Source: Cyanobacteria bacterium UBA11370
GTDB taxonomy: Bacteria; Cyanobacteriota; Cyanobacteriia; Cyanobacteriales; Coleofasciculaceae
NCBI GenBank assembly: GCA_003486645.1
Contig: DNGI01000110.1
Coordinates: 1 to 42,297 of the forward strand
Length of the DNA stretch: 42,297 bases
Direction of reading: 5' to 3'
The position numbers were made by a program, and so were the translations under genes. Positions 16,540-25,069 of the stretch are shown in pieces. How positions within the stretch are numbered: position 1 is the stretch's first letter; every line of letters begins with the position of its first letter. The notes beneath the pieces are model-generated. The model saw only the letters and a program-made list of their open reading frames with translations, did not search any database and had not been told where the DNA came from.

Positions 16540-18213
16540 ATGCCTAACTCTGACCGTTTTTTGCCCCTAGTAATGCTCAGATCTGGAATAATCCTTAGCC
16601 TAGTTTTACTTGCTACTCCAACGACAATTTTAGCCCACGGTGGACACGGAGATGAGTTTCAAAGAGGAACTGAAGCGACACAATCTCCTGATGCTATTCA
16701 AGTGGATGCAGAAACGGCGAAACGACTAGGAATTAAAGTAGACTCTGTTAAACGGCAGTCGTTAGAAATTAGTATTAAAACCACGGGTCAAATTGAAACT
16801 CTACCGAGTAAAAAAGTAGAAGTCACTGCGCCAATTGCCGGGACAGTGGTTGAGTTATTGGTAGAACCTGGTGATGGGGTAAAAGTCGGTCAATCTGTCG
16901 CTGTTTTATCTGCACCCGATTTAGTAGAACTGCGTGTTAATGCTCAAGAAAAAAAGGTAGAAGCCGATGCTGATTTGCAGGAAGCACAAGCGGATTTAAA
17001 GTTAGCTCAAGAAGATTTAGAGCGTCAGCGTCAAATTGCCTTAGCAGAAATTCAACAAGCTCGGATCGAAGTTGAAGTAGCTCAGGAACAGTATAACCGC
17101 GATCGCGATTTGGTGAGTGCAGGAGCGCTACCCCGCCGCCAAATGTTGGAATCCCAAGCGCACTTAGCCGAAGCACAAGCTCAACTGACAAAAGCTAGCA
17201 GCAAGCGTGATGTTTTAGAAGCAGAAGCTCAACTTAAACGCGCTCAAACTGCTGTTAAATTGGCGCAGTCGCGCCGACAATTAAGCAACAGTAATTATCA
17301 AACTCGATTACAACAATTGGGGACAAAAGCTGATGCTAAAGGATTGGTGACAGTAACGGCTCCTATTTCTGGGAAAGTAGCGGATCGGGAAGTTACTCTC
17401 GGTCAATCTTTTGAAGATGCGGGTGGCAAGCTGATGACAATTATCAATGATAGTCGGATTTTGGCTACGGCAAATATTTATGAGAAAGATATTGATAAAA
17501 TTGAGATCGGTCAACAGGTAAACTTGAAAATTACCAGCTTACCGGATCGCCGCTTCACTGGAAAAATTAAGCGAATTGGTTCGGTAGTAGAAGGGGAAAC
17601 GCGGGTTGTACCTGTACAAGCAGAACTCGATAATTCTGAGGGTGTTCTTAAGCCAGGGATGTTTGTAGAATTAGAGGTGTTAACAGATCAGACTCCTGTC
17701 GCTATTTTAGCTATTCCTAATTCCGCAATTGTTGAGGCGAATGGTAAGAATTTGGTTTATATCCAAAATGGGAATTCGTTTCAAGGGGTTGAAGTAATAT
17801 TAGGTCAACGTTCAGGAGATTGGGTTGAGATTAAGAGTGGTTTATTTGAAGGCGATTGGATTGTGACGCAGCGATCGCTTCAACTTTATGCCCAATCGTT
17901 GCGAGGCGATAGTAAACCTAAAGAAGATGAAGAGAATCACGAATCCCTTCCACAAGCGACTGGAGTTGAAACTATCAGTTTTCCTCTGCCTTTGTGGATG
18001 GTGGGAGTAGTAGGAGGCGGTGCGATTTCTGTTGTAGCTACTGTGGCGTTTTGGGTAGGTCATCGGACTCGTCCCCGTTGGCTAGCTGTGGGGAATTCCG
18101 AGTACAATGGGATGGTTTATAAAACAGAAACTTATCTGGATAATCACCAGAAGTCAAGCTTGGTTAAAAGGGAACAGGGAACGGGGAACGGTGAACAGGG
18201 AAAATCCCCATAA
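16540..18213 (+). CDS. RND efflux periplasmic adaptor, heavy-metal (CzcB/NrsB-like)
   Basis: A 557-residue membrane-fusion protein. It has a signal or anchor segment at 15-32 and a His-rich start of the mature part (AHGGHGDEF). Two lipoyl-like halves at about 93-130 and 270-300 enclose a long coiled-coil hairpin at 131-262, followed by a beta-barrel region at about 305-380 and a membrane-proximal domain up to 450. This fits an adaptor linking an inner-membrane RND pump to an outer-membrane channel, here probably for metal cations. Unusual for the family is a second hydrophobic segment at 483-507 followed by a cytoplasmic-looking tail, whose last 15 residues come from a heptanucleotide repeat. 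Its likely pump partner is 7 kb away at 25326. No outer-membrane factor gene is in the window. Confidence 0.88.
   Translation: MPNSDRFLPLVMLRSGIILSLVLLATPTTILAHGGHGDEFQRGTEATQSPDAIQVDAETAKRLGIKVDSVKRQSLEISIKTTGQIETLPSKKVEVTAPIAGTVVELLVEPGDGVKVGQSVAVLSAPDLVELRVNAQEKKVEADADLQEAQADLKLAQEDLERQRQIALAEIQQARIEVEVAQEQYNRDRDLVSAGALPRRQMLESQAHLAEAQAQLTKASSKRDVLEAEAQLKRAQTAVKLAQSRRQLSNSNYQTRLQQLGTKADAKGLVTVTAPISGKVADREVTLGQSFEDAGGKLMTIINDSRILATANIYEKDIDKIEIGQQVNLKITSLPDRRFTGKIKRIGSVVEGETRVVPVQAELDNSEGVLKPGMFVELEVLTDQTPVAILAIPNSAIVEANGKNLVYIQNGNSFQGVEVILGQRSGDWVEIKSGLFEGDWIVTQRSLQLYAQSLRGDSKPKEDEENHESLPQATGVETISFPLPLWMVGVVGGGAISVVATVAFWVGHRTRPRWLAVGNSEYNGMVYKTETYLDNHQKSSLVKREQGTGNGEQGKSP
18170..18204 (+). 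repeat. Heptanucleotide tandem repeat in the adaptor's coding end
   Basis: Five units of a 7-bp repeat: GGGAACA, GGGAACG, GGGAACG, GTGAACA, GGGAAAA. It encodes the tail KREQGTGNGEQGK and reaches to nine bases before the stop codon. Such short tandemly repeated heptamers are common between cyanobacterial genes; here the repeat forms the C-terminus. Confidence 0.85.
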
Positions 18214-18304
18214 ATAAATTAAGCGGATTTGAATCGGATGCCTTGTTGAATCGCGCAGCGCGTCTCACGAGCAAAATTTAATTTTATTTTACTCTCTAAT
18301 ATCA

Positions 18305-19519
18305 ATGAAAGCAAACGGATTCTACCGCCGACCTTTGCCGCCATCACTAATTTCTTTTTCTTCGTCAGAGGGCAGGCAAATCTTCACTGAAGCATTAGCT
18401 TTAGGAGGTATGGAAGGTTATTTTGCCCTAGCTGAACAATTTCATACCCAATCAGAGCCAGCCTTTTGTGGAATTGGTACACTAGTTGTTGTTCTCAATG
18501 CACTGTCAATTGATCCAGGTCGAATTTGGAAAGGGTTGTGGCGATGGTATGGTGAAGAATTTCTTGACTGTTGTCAGCCACTTTCATTGATCAAACAACA
18601 GGGTATTACTTTTGATGAATTGGTTTGTCTGGCGCGTTGTAATGGTGCGAACGTAGAGTCAATTCGCTACACCCAAAGCTCTCTAGAAAACTTTCGACAC
18701 GCTATTAGAAAAGCCACTTCATCTCCTCAAGGATTACATATGGTCGTTTCCTATTCTCGACAAGTACTAGGGCAAACAGGCAACGGACATTTTTCTCCTG
18801 TGGGGGGTTATCACCCCGAACGCGACCTCATTTTAATCTTAGATGTAGCTCGTTTTAAATACCCGCCTCACTGGGTTCCTTTACCGTTACTTTGGGAAGC
18901 TTTGGCTCCTATTGATACGGTAACTGGGAAGTCTAGAGGTTATATTTTACTCTCAAAACGTGATAGTTTGAATCATAGTTTCTATTATGTAGCGGTTGAT
19001 CGGTATCAATGGGCTATAGTTGCACCTTACTTTACTGAGATACTGCCAACGGCGATCGCTCAAGAACAGCCGAATTCATTGGCAATGATGGTCGATATCA
19101 TCTTAGAGCATTTCTCCTCGACTCTCACGGCTGCGATCGCTACCAGTAGGGATGATAGGTCAACTGAATCTAAACAGATATGGCATAGTTTATTGAATGA
19201 AATTCGCTCACACCCTTTATCAGCAATCATTCAAGGTCAACTCTCTACTCGCTGTTGGGACGAAGTTACTGTTATAGGAAAGTGGCTATCTCAGGAGGAC
19301 AATTTAGTCGAATTCTTGACCGTACTTTTGTTATCTTGCCCTGAAGAACTTTATAGTACTCTTAATTCCCATTTACTGCACGAGATCTGCCAGTTGCGAG
19401 AGCTAGAAAAATTGCCACCATTGATGGGACAGGAAGTAGCTAGATTGCGAGAACAGATGTTAGCCTTGCAGGATTTGTTGCGGGTTTCAATCATCAACTC
19501 CAATAACCTAACACAATAA
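18305..19519 (+). CDS. pcs: Phytochelatin synthase with plant-type C-terminal domain
   Basis: A 404-residue protein. Residues 5-218 form the papain-like phytochelatin synthase domain: catalytic Cys55 (QSEPAFCGIGTL), His162 (GNGHFSP) and Asp180 (ILDVARFKYPPHWVP), almost the same numbering as the Arabidopsis enzyme (Cys56, His162, Asp180). It joins gamma-Glu-Cys units of glutathione into metal-chelating peptides. Known cyanobacterial forms stop near 240 residues and mostly hydrolyse glutathione. This one continues to residue 404 with a region (EFLTVLLLSCPEEL at 336-349, then LPPLMGQEVARLREQ) resembling the plant C-terminal sensor domain, but without its Cys clusters. It lies 91 bases after the RND adaptor gene, probably in one operon. 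No Shine-Dalgarno is obvious. Confidence 0.93.
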   Translation: MKANGFYRRPLPPSLISFSSSEGRQIFTEALALGGMEGYFALAEQFHTQSEPAFCGIGTLVVVLNALSIDPGRIWKGLWRWYGEEFLDCCQPLSLIKQQGITFDELVCLARCNGANVESIRYTQSSLENFRHAIRKATSSPQGLHMVVSYSRQVLGQTGNGHFSPVGGYHPERDLILILDVARFKYPPHWVPLPLLWEALAPIDTVTGKSRGYILLSKRDSLNHSFYYVAVDRYQWAIVAPYFTEILPTAIAQEQPNSLAMMVDIILEHFSSTLTAAIATSRDDRSTESKQIWHSLLNEIRSHPLSAIIQGQLSTRCWDEVTVIGKWLSQEDNLVEFLTVLLLSCPEELYSTLNSHLLHEICQLRELEKLPPLMGQEVARLREQMLALQDLLRVSIINSNNLTQ

Positions 19520-19554
19520 AAAAGTAGCACTAACTTCAAGTTGAGCTAGTTTAA

Positions 19555-19600
19555 GAAGGCAGAAGGCAGAAGGAATCCCTATAAATAAATTTAGGGATTT
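19555..19600. repeat. Short repeats and weak hairpin after the phytochelatin synthase gene
   Basis: AAGGCAG heptamer repeats at about 19555-19573 run into an AATCCCTA/TAGGGATT hairpin ending at about 19599. A related text, AATCCCCATAAATAAATT, stands in the gap between the adaptor and phytochelatin synthase genes at 18203, so both intergenic gaps carry the same small element. Confidence 0.5.
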
Positions 19601-19611
19601 GTCACCCTTAT

Positions 19612-19650
19612 GGCTCCAAGGAAAATAAATTCTTCCTTAGAGCCTTTCTT
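19612..19650 (+). terminator. Rho-independent-like terminator for the adaptor/pcs unit
   Basis: GGCTCCAAGGAA at 19612-19623 pairs with TTCCTTAGAGCC at 19633-19644 (one mismatch, nine-base loop), followed by TTTCTTCT. It is placed 93 bases after the phytochelatin synthase stop. Confidence 0.6.
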
Positions 19651-19730
19651 CTGTCACTGGGGAATAGTCCAAGCTTAGTCCTGCGCTAAAAAATTCCTTG
19701 GGAATTTACACAAACTAGAAGACAAAAGAA

Positions 19731-19874
19731 TTAATCACAATTAGCTTGTGGACAATCAGGGGTAGGAGTAGTGCAAGGAGTTTGTGCAAAGACAGCGCCA
19801 GCAGCAATGGCACTCAGGAGAACTGCCGACAGAGCAGCGAGAGTAAATTGTTTAGTCTGAGTTGCTTTCGTCAT
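19731..19874 (-). CDS. Small secreted cysteine-containing peptide
   Basis: A 47-codon gene. Start MTKATQTKQFTLAALSAVLL is followed by a hydrophobic stretch and an A-x-A signal-peptidase site (AGAVFA, then QT). The predicted mature peptide is only 17 residues, QTPCTTPTPDCPQANCD, with three Cys and two Asp. GGGAAAAAGGA before the ATG is a good ribosome site. It stands between the phytochelatin synthase gene and a candidate operator at 20038. I infer a periplasmic or secreted metal-binding peptide or a precursor peptide; no family is recognised. The remaining 19875-20389 holds only that operator and HIP1-type repeats. Confidence 0.7.
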   Translation of the reverse strand: MTKATQTKQFTLAALSAVLLSAIAAGAVFAQTPCTTPTPDCPQANCD

Positions 19875-20037
19875 TCCTTTTTCCCTTTGAATTCAAAATA
19901 GAAACGTTTCATTTAGACACTATAAATATACTAAACTCTCAAGGTGACTTGAGAGTCAAGGGGGAAAATATTAGGAATTGTAAAGTAATTGAATAGTTAA
20001 TGCTGTGATGGGAACACCTAGAAAGAAAGTCAAAGGA

Positions 20038-20054
20038 TTTCATCCTAATTTCAT
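20038..20054 (+). promoter_or_regulatory. Candidate metal-response operator, site 2
   Basis: TTTCATCCTAATTTCAT, identical to site 1. Upstream on the other strand is the Cys-peptide gene (start 164 bases away). Downstream is only a possible 39-codon GTG-started frame at 20094-20213 (VPSRGTTASQ, then SHQNYAKFYCQMGDRQ), which I do not claim as a gene. The site either serves the Cys peptide from the reverse side or is left over from a lost gene. Confidence 0.5.
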
Positions 20055-20389
20055 TTCTAGATGTAATTCTAAGTTAAATAGGGATTTAAAGCTGTGCCAT
20101 CAAGGGGAACTACAGCAAGCCAGAGCCATCAAAACTATGCTAAATTCTATTGTCAAATGGGCGATCGCCAAGCTACTCATATTGGATTCTCAACACCAGA
20201 GAATCTGCGCTAGCGAAGCATCCCGTTAGGGTTATCGCACTCTCAAAGCAATACGCGACCGCTCACACCAGCTATTCTCTACTCACATTTGCATAATTAG
20301 GATGCTCCCTTGATAACTCCTATTAACCAACCAATCAACTTACTTTGTAAAAAGATAAATCTATTAATGTCAAGACTCTCAGTTAGCTA

Positions 20390-20992
20390 TCAACTCTCTC
20401 TAACACCACTCGCTAAAATTCCCAGAATTTTATTCACATCCGTTAGGTAATACTCAACCAAATCAATTTCAACGACTTTCCCTGCTAGCTTTAAAAACTT
20501 CCAATTCGTTCCCGAAGTGACAGCCCCATAAATGACTGAAACTTCATTTCCCTCACGTTCGTTGAATATCTGAGCCGCTACCATTTCCGCTACACATTGA
20601 CCTAATCCAGCAATAATATCTTCTTTTTTCGCTTCTACCAGCATCATCACTGGCGCACTGACAAAAAGCCGCTCTGAGCCAGTACTAATAATAAAGTCAC
20701 AAAAGCCAGTTAAGCTTTGTGAAGCATCTACATTAAAATCAATTCCCGAAAATAAACTAAATTGAGACTGTAACTGTTTCCTGACCTCGATTAAAATCGG
20801 AGCGATAATCATTTCAGACCGAGCTTTTTCACTATTGCTAGCGAGAGCTAATGGGACATTGTAGCGGAGAGTTTCTGCTAAATATTCACTGCATTCTAAC
20901 TCTGGTACTGCTGCAAAAATATCAGTGTCTTCAGAAGTCGTTAAATCAAAGTATTTCTTGGCTTTGGCTAAGGTGAATTCACTGTATGGCAT
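20390..20992 (-). CDS. PD-(D/E)XK nuclease-fold-like protein
   Basis: A 200-residue protein. The residues of the PD-(D/E)XK fold appear in order: Glu60, Asp99 (GFCDF), Glu120-Ala-Lys122 (VEAKK), and Gln132 in the following helix (GLGQC). The type is common in cyanobacteria as a lone hypothetical protein. Whether it cuts DNA or is a catalytically idle member is unknown. No membrane segment is present. It lies on the same strand as the WD40/HEPN-NACHT pair, 242 bases downstream of it, so a common transcript is possible but not shown. Its stop codon and start ATG are clear. Confidence 0.65.
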   Translation of the reverse strand: MPYSEFTLAKAKKYFDLTTSEDTDIFAAVPELECSEYLAETLRYNVPLALASNSEKARSEMIIAPILIEVRKQLQSQFSLFSGIDFNVDASQSLTGFCDFIISTGSERLFVSAPVMMLVEAKKEDIIAGLGQCVAEMVAAQIFNEREGNEVSVIYGAVTSGTNWKFLKLAGKVVEIDLVEYYLTDVNKILGILASGVRES

Positions 20993-21234
20993 ATTAGTAA
21001 GCAGTAAATGGTTGAAGTATCGACTCCGGGCACTCTTAGTTATAAGATTAATGGGTTAAAGGAGCGATCGCGTTTTTCTTGTGTTGGATTACGAAGGTGC
21101 CTGAACTGGTAGTGAGGAACGAGCGTAAGCTATGTTGCAGAGATCGCATTTTTTCTGGTGTCAGCGCGTTAGCGAAGCCGTTAGGCTTATCGCATTTTTG
21201 TGTGAGTAGCTGATGCTGATTGCCTCCTCACCCA
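20993..21234. repeat. Intergenic HIP1-type repeats
   Basis: Contains AGCGATCGCG and the text GCGTTAGCGAAGCCGTTAGG at about 21164, which resembles GCTAGCGAAGCATCCCGTTA at 20210 ahead of the PD-(D/E)XK gene's 3' end. These are dispersed cyanobacterial repeat fragments. No gene is visible. Confidence 0.5.
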
Positions 21235-23493
21235 CTACACACCTTCCAACCGCAGAAAATGCACTCGTCCCGATGCTTCACCCGCTACAATTGTCACACC
21301 ATCGGATGCAGCAGCACAGCACTTTAACGCAGCATCCCCGTTGAAACTAGCAATCACTTTCCAATTTTTTAAATCCCACACTTTCAGAGTATAGTCATCT
21401 GAAGCCGAAATCACCCGTTTACCATCCGATGTCAATGCTACTGCATTTATCCCCAAAGTATGACCTATGAGGCTAAAAAGTTCCTCTCCTGTTTCCACAC
21501 TCCATATTTTTAGTGTTTTGTCTCTTGAAGCAGAAACTAATCGTTTATCATCTGGCGTTAATGCTACAGTACTTACTGGTTCAACGTGGCCTATTAGGTT
21601 AAAAACTACCTCCCCTGTTTCTAGTTTCCAAACTTTCACACTTTTGTCATTTGAACTAGAAATAATCAATTTGCCATCTTGAGTCACTGCTACAGCACTT
21701 ACCATACTTTTATGACCGCTGAGAGCCATAATTTCTTTCCCTGTTGCTAAATCCCAAATTTTTAAAGATTTGTCATTTGAACCAGAAATTATTTTAGTTC
21801 CTGTCACTGCTACAGATGTTACCCAACTTTCATGACCTGTAATAGTAAGAAGTTCTTTCCTATTTTCTAAATCCCATATTTTCACAGTATTATCAACCGA
21901 ACCTGAAATCAACTGTTTTTTATTTGGTACGTCAGCTATAGCTTGTACTTTGCTGGTATGACCTTTGAAGGTAAAAATCTCGTCTCCTGTTTCCAGATTC
22001 CAGACTTTAATAGTTTGATCCCATGAACCAGAAATTGCCCATCTTCTATCTGATGTCACTGCTAGAGAATTTACCCAATTTAGATGACCTGCTTGGGTAC
22101 TGGTACTAATTTGCTTACTATTTCCTAAAATCCAGACTTTGATAGTTTTGTCGAATGAGCCGGAAACAACTCGATTTCCATCTGGTGTCACTACTACAGC
22201 TTGTACTTGGCTCGTATGATCTGTGAGGCTGAAAATCTCCTTTTCTGCCAGCAAATTCCAAACTTTGATAGTTTTGTCGGATGAGCCGGAAATAATTCGA
22301 TTTCCATCTGGGGTTACTGCTATATCTTGTACTTGGTTAGTATGACCTGAAAGACTGATAAGCTCTCTTCCTTTTTCCAGGCTCCAGACTTTGATAGTTT
22401 TATCTTTTGAGCCAGAGATAACCTGCTTGCCATCTGGTGTTACTGCAACACTCAAGACTGATTTAGTATGACCTATTAGGCTAAAAAGCTCCTCCCCTGT
22501 TTCCAGACTCCAGACTTTGATAGTCCTATCGGACGCCCCAGAAATAACCTGCTTGCCATCTGTTGTCACTGTCACAGCTAATACTGAGTTAGTGTGACCT
22601 ATTAGTGTAAAAAGTTCCTCCCCTGTTTCCAGACTCCAGACTTTGATAGTTTGGTCATCTGATCCAGAAATCAATTGTTTGCCATCTGCGGTCACAGCTA
22701 CTGCTCGTACACCATAAGTATGACCTTTTAGAGTGAGAAGTTTCTCTCCCGTTTTTAAATTCCAGACTTTGATAGTCCTATCGGATGACCCAGAAATGAC
22801 TTGCTTGCCATCTGTTGTCACTGCCAAAGCTACTACATGGCTCAGATGACCTTCAAAGGTGAAAAATTCCTTTCCAGTTTCCAAATCCCATACTTTGAGA
22901 GTGTGGTCGTTTGACCCAGAAATAATCTGTTTGCCATCTGCTGTCACAGCCACAGCTTGTATTTTGCGGGTATGACCTGTGAGGGTGCGTAGCAATCGCC
23001 CACCAGGAGGAGTCAAGCTAGGTGTCAAAGGACGCAGCCAAGGGCTATTTTTACTTTGCTTTGCCCGTTCTAGCAATGCTTGAATCTCTGACACTTCAAA
23101 AGACATCAAACGCCCCAGCAGTTGTCCAGCCAGTTGCGTTTTGTCCCGATCCAGAATGTGCGCTGACAGCCGAATCGCACCTTGAATCAATCTCAGAGTC
23201 TCCGCTTTCTCCCCAGAAAGCAAGACATCAGGATTGAAAGCCAAATCGTAATCCTCAATTAACGCCTGTGCCCCCAAAGCTGAAACTTTAGCATCGATGA
23301 AATCAAAATCAGTCAGCCATTGGTGCAATTGCTCGAAACGACTCGCCTCAACCATGTGATACGGTAAGTGCTTCAAGGCATAGTCTCTATCTTCAGACAC
23401 CAAGCTATCTAAGTGTTTCCTGATATCCTTGGTTCCCACACCCCCGCTAAACTTATCAACAATTCGCGCTTTAATTTTCTGAAGAAAAGTCAT
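21235..23493 (-). CDS. WD40 repeat protein, sensor half of a STAND pair
   Basis: A 752-residue protein starting MTFLQKIKARIVDKFSGG. The ORF is open upstream, but the earlier Met codons lie inside the ATPase gene. Residues 1-160 are helical (DYALKHLPYHMVEASRFEQL), the linker type usually found between NACHT and WD40 parts. Then come 13 clear WD40 units (GH, about 27 residues, DxTIKVW) and a degenerate last one: 14 blades, enough for two seven-blade propellers. Repeats 2-7 are the most alike. The first 23 bases overlap the end of the HEPN-NACHT gene in another frame. In most cyanobacterial STAND proteins ATPase and WD40 are one chain; here they are two. It probably senses a ligand and controls its partner. 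Confidence 0.88.
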   Translation of the reverse strand: MTFLQKIKARIVDKFSGGVGTKDIRKHLDSLVSEDRDYALKHLPYHMVEASRFEQLHQWLTDFDFIDAKVSALGAQALIEDYDLAFNPDVLLSGEKAETLRLIQGAIRLSAHILDRDKTQLAGQLLGRLMSFEVSEIQALLERAKQSKNSPWLRPLTPSLTPPGGRLLRTLTGHTRKIQAVAVTADGKQIISGSNDHTLKVWDLETGKEFFTFEGHLSHVVALAVTTDGKQVISGSSDRTIKVWNLKTGEKLLTLKGHTYGVRAVAVTADGKQLISGSDDQTIKVWSLETGEELFTLIGHTNSVLAVTVTTDGKQVISGASDRTIKVWSLETGEELFSLIGHTKSVLSVAVTPDGKQVISGSKDKTIKVWSLEKGRELISLSGHTNQVQDIAVTPDGNRIISGSSDKTIKVWNLLAEKEIFSLTDHTSQVQAVVVTPDGNRVVSGSFDKTIKVWILGNSKQISTSTQAGHLNWVNSLAVTSDRRWAISGSWDQTIKVWNLETGDEIFTFKGHTSKVQAIADVPNKKQLISGSVDNTVKIWDLENRKELLTITGHESWVTSVAVTGTKIISGSNDKSLKIWDLATGKEIMALSGHKSMVSAVAVTQDGKLIISSSNDKSVKVWKLETGEVVFNLIGHVEPVSTVALTPDDKRLVSASRDKTLKIWSVETGEELFSLIGHTLGINAVALTSDGKRVISASDDYTLKVWDLKNWKVIASFNGDAALKCCAAASDGVTIVAGEASGRVHFLRLEGV

Positions 23494-25069
23494 CACCGTA
23501 TGCCTGAACAATATCCTTGCGATATAGAAAATCACAGAAGCTTTGGTGATAGACGCTATAGCGAGTTTCGCCATCAACCTGCACTTCGCGCAAAAACTGC
23601 TTCCACTCGTTGAGTACCTGCTGCACCGTCACAGCCTTTTCACCAGACAACTCGGCAAGCATCCGGCGTGACACGGGGTCGCGGAGTTCAGCAAGGAAAT
23701 ACACGATCGCAACCTTTTGCTTCGGCAGGGGTTCAGTCATCATCCCCATACGCCGCCAGTGGTCTTCGTAGTAAGCCTCCAGACCTTGAGGCAAACTCTC
23801 AATGCTTAAATCTTTGTACTTGCCGTTCTTGATATCCGGCAGTACATATTTGAGATACATGAAATTGTTCTCGCTCTTGTTCGCTAGCTGAGTAACGAAC
23901 TCCTCCACCGTCAGCCCCTTCTCATCAATCCACGCCTGTAGCTGCGATGATTTCTTAATCTCGCCTCGAATGTAAGTCTGGATGTCTTGCAAACTTTGCT
24001 CTTGGTACTGCATCAAGTCGAACCGATGCGGCGGCGTGTTAACGGTTAAGGGTAGAGTGCCAGGTCGCTGGGTCATCACAAAGTAGACACTCTTGTCGAG
24101 CCTAGTAGGCAGGTAGAGGAGATTTGCACCAGTGTGGTCAGTCCGTTCTACCTCATCGAGTGCGTCAATGGCAATTACCAACCGCTCACCTGTTTTAAGT
24201 TTGGCACTGACTTCACCCAGCAGTTGAGCCAAAAATTGACCGTCTCGCGTAGCATCGGATGGTAGCGAAGAGTAAGGCAAATTGTAGCGAGATATCAGTT
24301 GGGTGCAGACATTCTTAAGGAATCGTTCAACACTGGTGATGCCTTGGGAACGAACATTGAAATGAGCCACACACCCAGTCTGCTGAACGTACTTGGCGAG
24401 AATTGCACTTTTGCCGATACCGGGTTCGCCTTCAATGATAAAGTAGCCGTTGGGCTGGCTGGTCAGAAACTTCTCTATTGCCTCAAACACAAATTCACGC
24501 CCGACAAACCCCTCCGTTTTCTCCTCAATTAGCTTCTGCTGTTCCTTATCTTCAGCCTGACTCTTCCCTTGCAGTAACGGCACTACCTCCTGCATCAGCG
24601 CTTCCACCTTTTTTGCCGCCTCCTCAGCAGAGATAGCACTGAGCAACTGGTACATCCTATCCAGTTCCCGGTAAGCATATTTGGGGGTAAACTCTTGCAG
24701 TTTGCTCCAGTCTTTCCAGCGTGGATGCGCCCACTTCCGGCGTGCATCTCTCAGCTTGAACACCAAATCAATTTGATTGCGACCTAGAACAGACTTAAAT
24801 GCCTTATCCCGTTGGTTGATAATCACCTGAATTAGCGCTTGGGAATCCTCTAGATTGATGCGATCGCTCTCAATGTGAAAATCCTTATCCCCCAGACATT
24901 CCTTAGCAACTTCCTCCCAATCATCACCATGAAACTTTTTCATCTGACCCTCGACAAATGGCTGAAGTCCCTGAGCGAGAAAAATCAGTCCTCTGCCAAC
25001 CCGCTCGTGATTTTTGAGCAGAAGCTCCTCTTGTGTCTTATCAACTCGCTTCGGAGCGCTCTTAGCCAT
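23471..25069 (-). CDS. HEPN-NACHT ATPase, effector half of a STAND pair
   Basis: A 532-residue protein. Residues 15-150 match the Swt1-type HEPN domain (RGLIFLAQGLQPFVEG, then LRDARRKWAHPRW) and carry the ribonuclease motif R-x4-H as R110 and H115. After a linker, the NACHT NTPase has Walker A GEPGIGKS (214-221) and Walker B VIAIDALDE (299-306), with FVGRE at 188-192 before it. The C-terminal region (YSVYHQSFCDFLYRKD) is the normal winged-helix end. HEPN domains of this kind often cleave RNA in defence against phages, with the NTPase as switch and repeats as sensor. The partner WD40 gene starts inside the last 23 bases, so the two are translationally coupled. The enzyme role is inferred. Confidence 0.85.
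   Translation of the reverse strand: MAKSAPKRVDKTQEELLLKNHERVGRGLIFLAQGLQPFVEGQMKKFHGDDWEEVAKECLGDKDFHIESDRINLEDSQALIQVIINQRDKAFKSVLGRNQIDLVFKLRDARRKWAHPRWKDWSKLQEFTPKYAYRELDRMYQLLSAISAEEAAKKVEALMQEVVPLLQGKSQAEDKEQQKLIEEKTEGFVGREFVFEAIEKFLTSQPNGYFIIEGEPGIGKSAILAKYVQQTGCVAHFNVRSQGITSVERFLKNVCTQLISRYNLPYSSLPSDATRDGQFLAQLLGEVSAKLKTGERLVIAIDALDEVERTDHTGANLLYLPTRLDKSVYFVMTQRPGTLPLTVNTPPHRFDLMQYQEQSLQDIQTYIRGEIKKSSQLQAWIDEKGLTVEEFVTQLANKSENNFMYLKYVLPDIKNGKYKDLSIESLPQGLEAYYEDHWRRMGMMTEPLPKQKVAIVYFLAELRDPVSRRMLAELSGEKAVTVQQVLNEWKQFLREVQVDGETRYSVYHQSFCDFLYRKDIVQAYGDDFSSEN

Noticed and set aside
20005..20229. 74-codon frame containing operator site 2
   Set aside because: Its coding sequence would contain the operator itself and repeat fragments; no recognisable protein.
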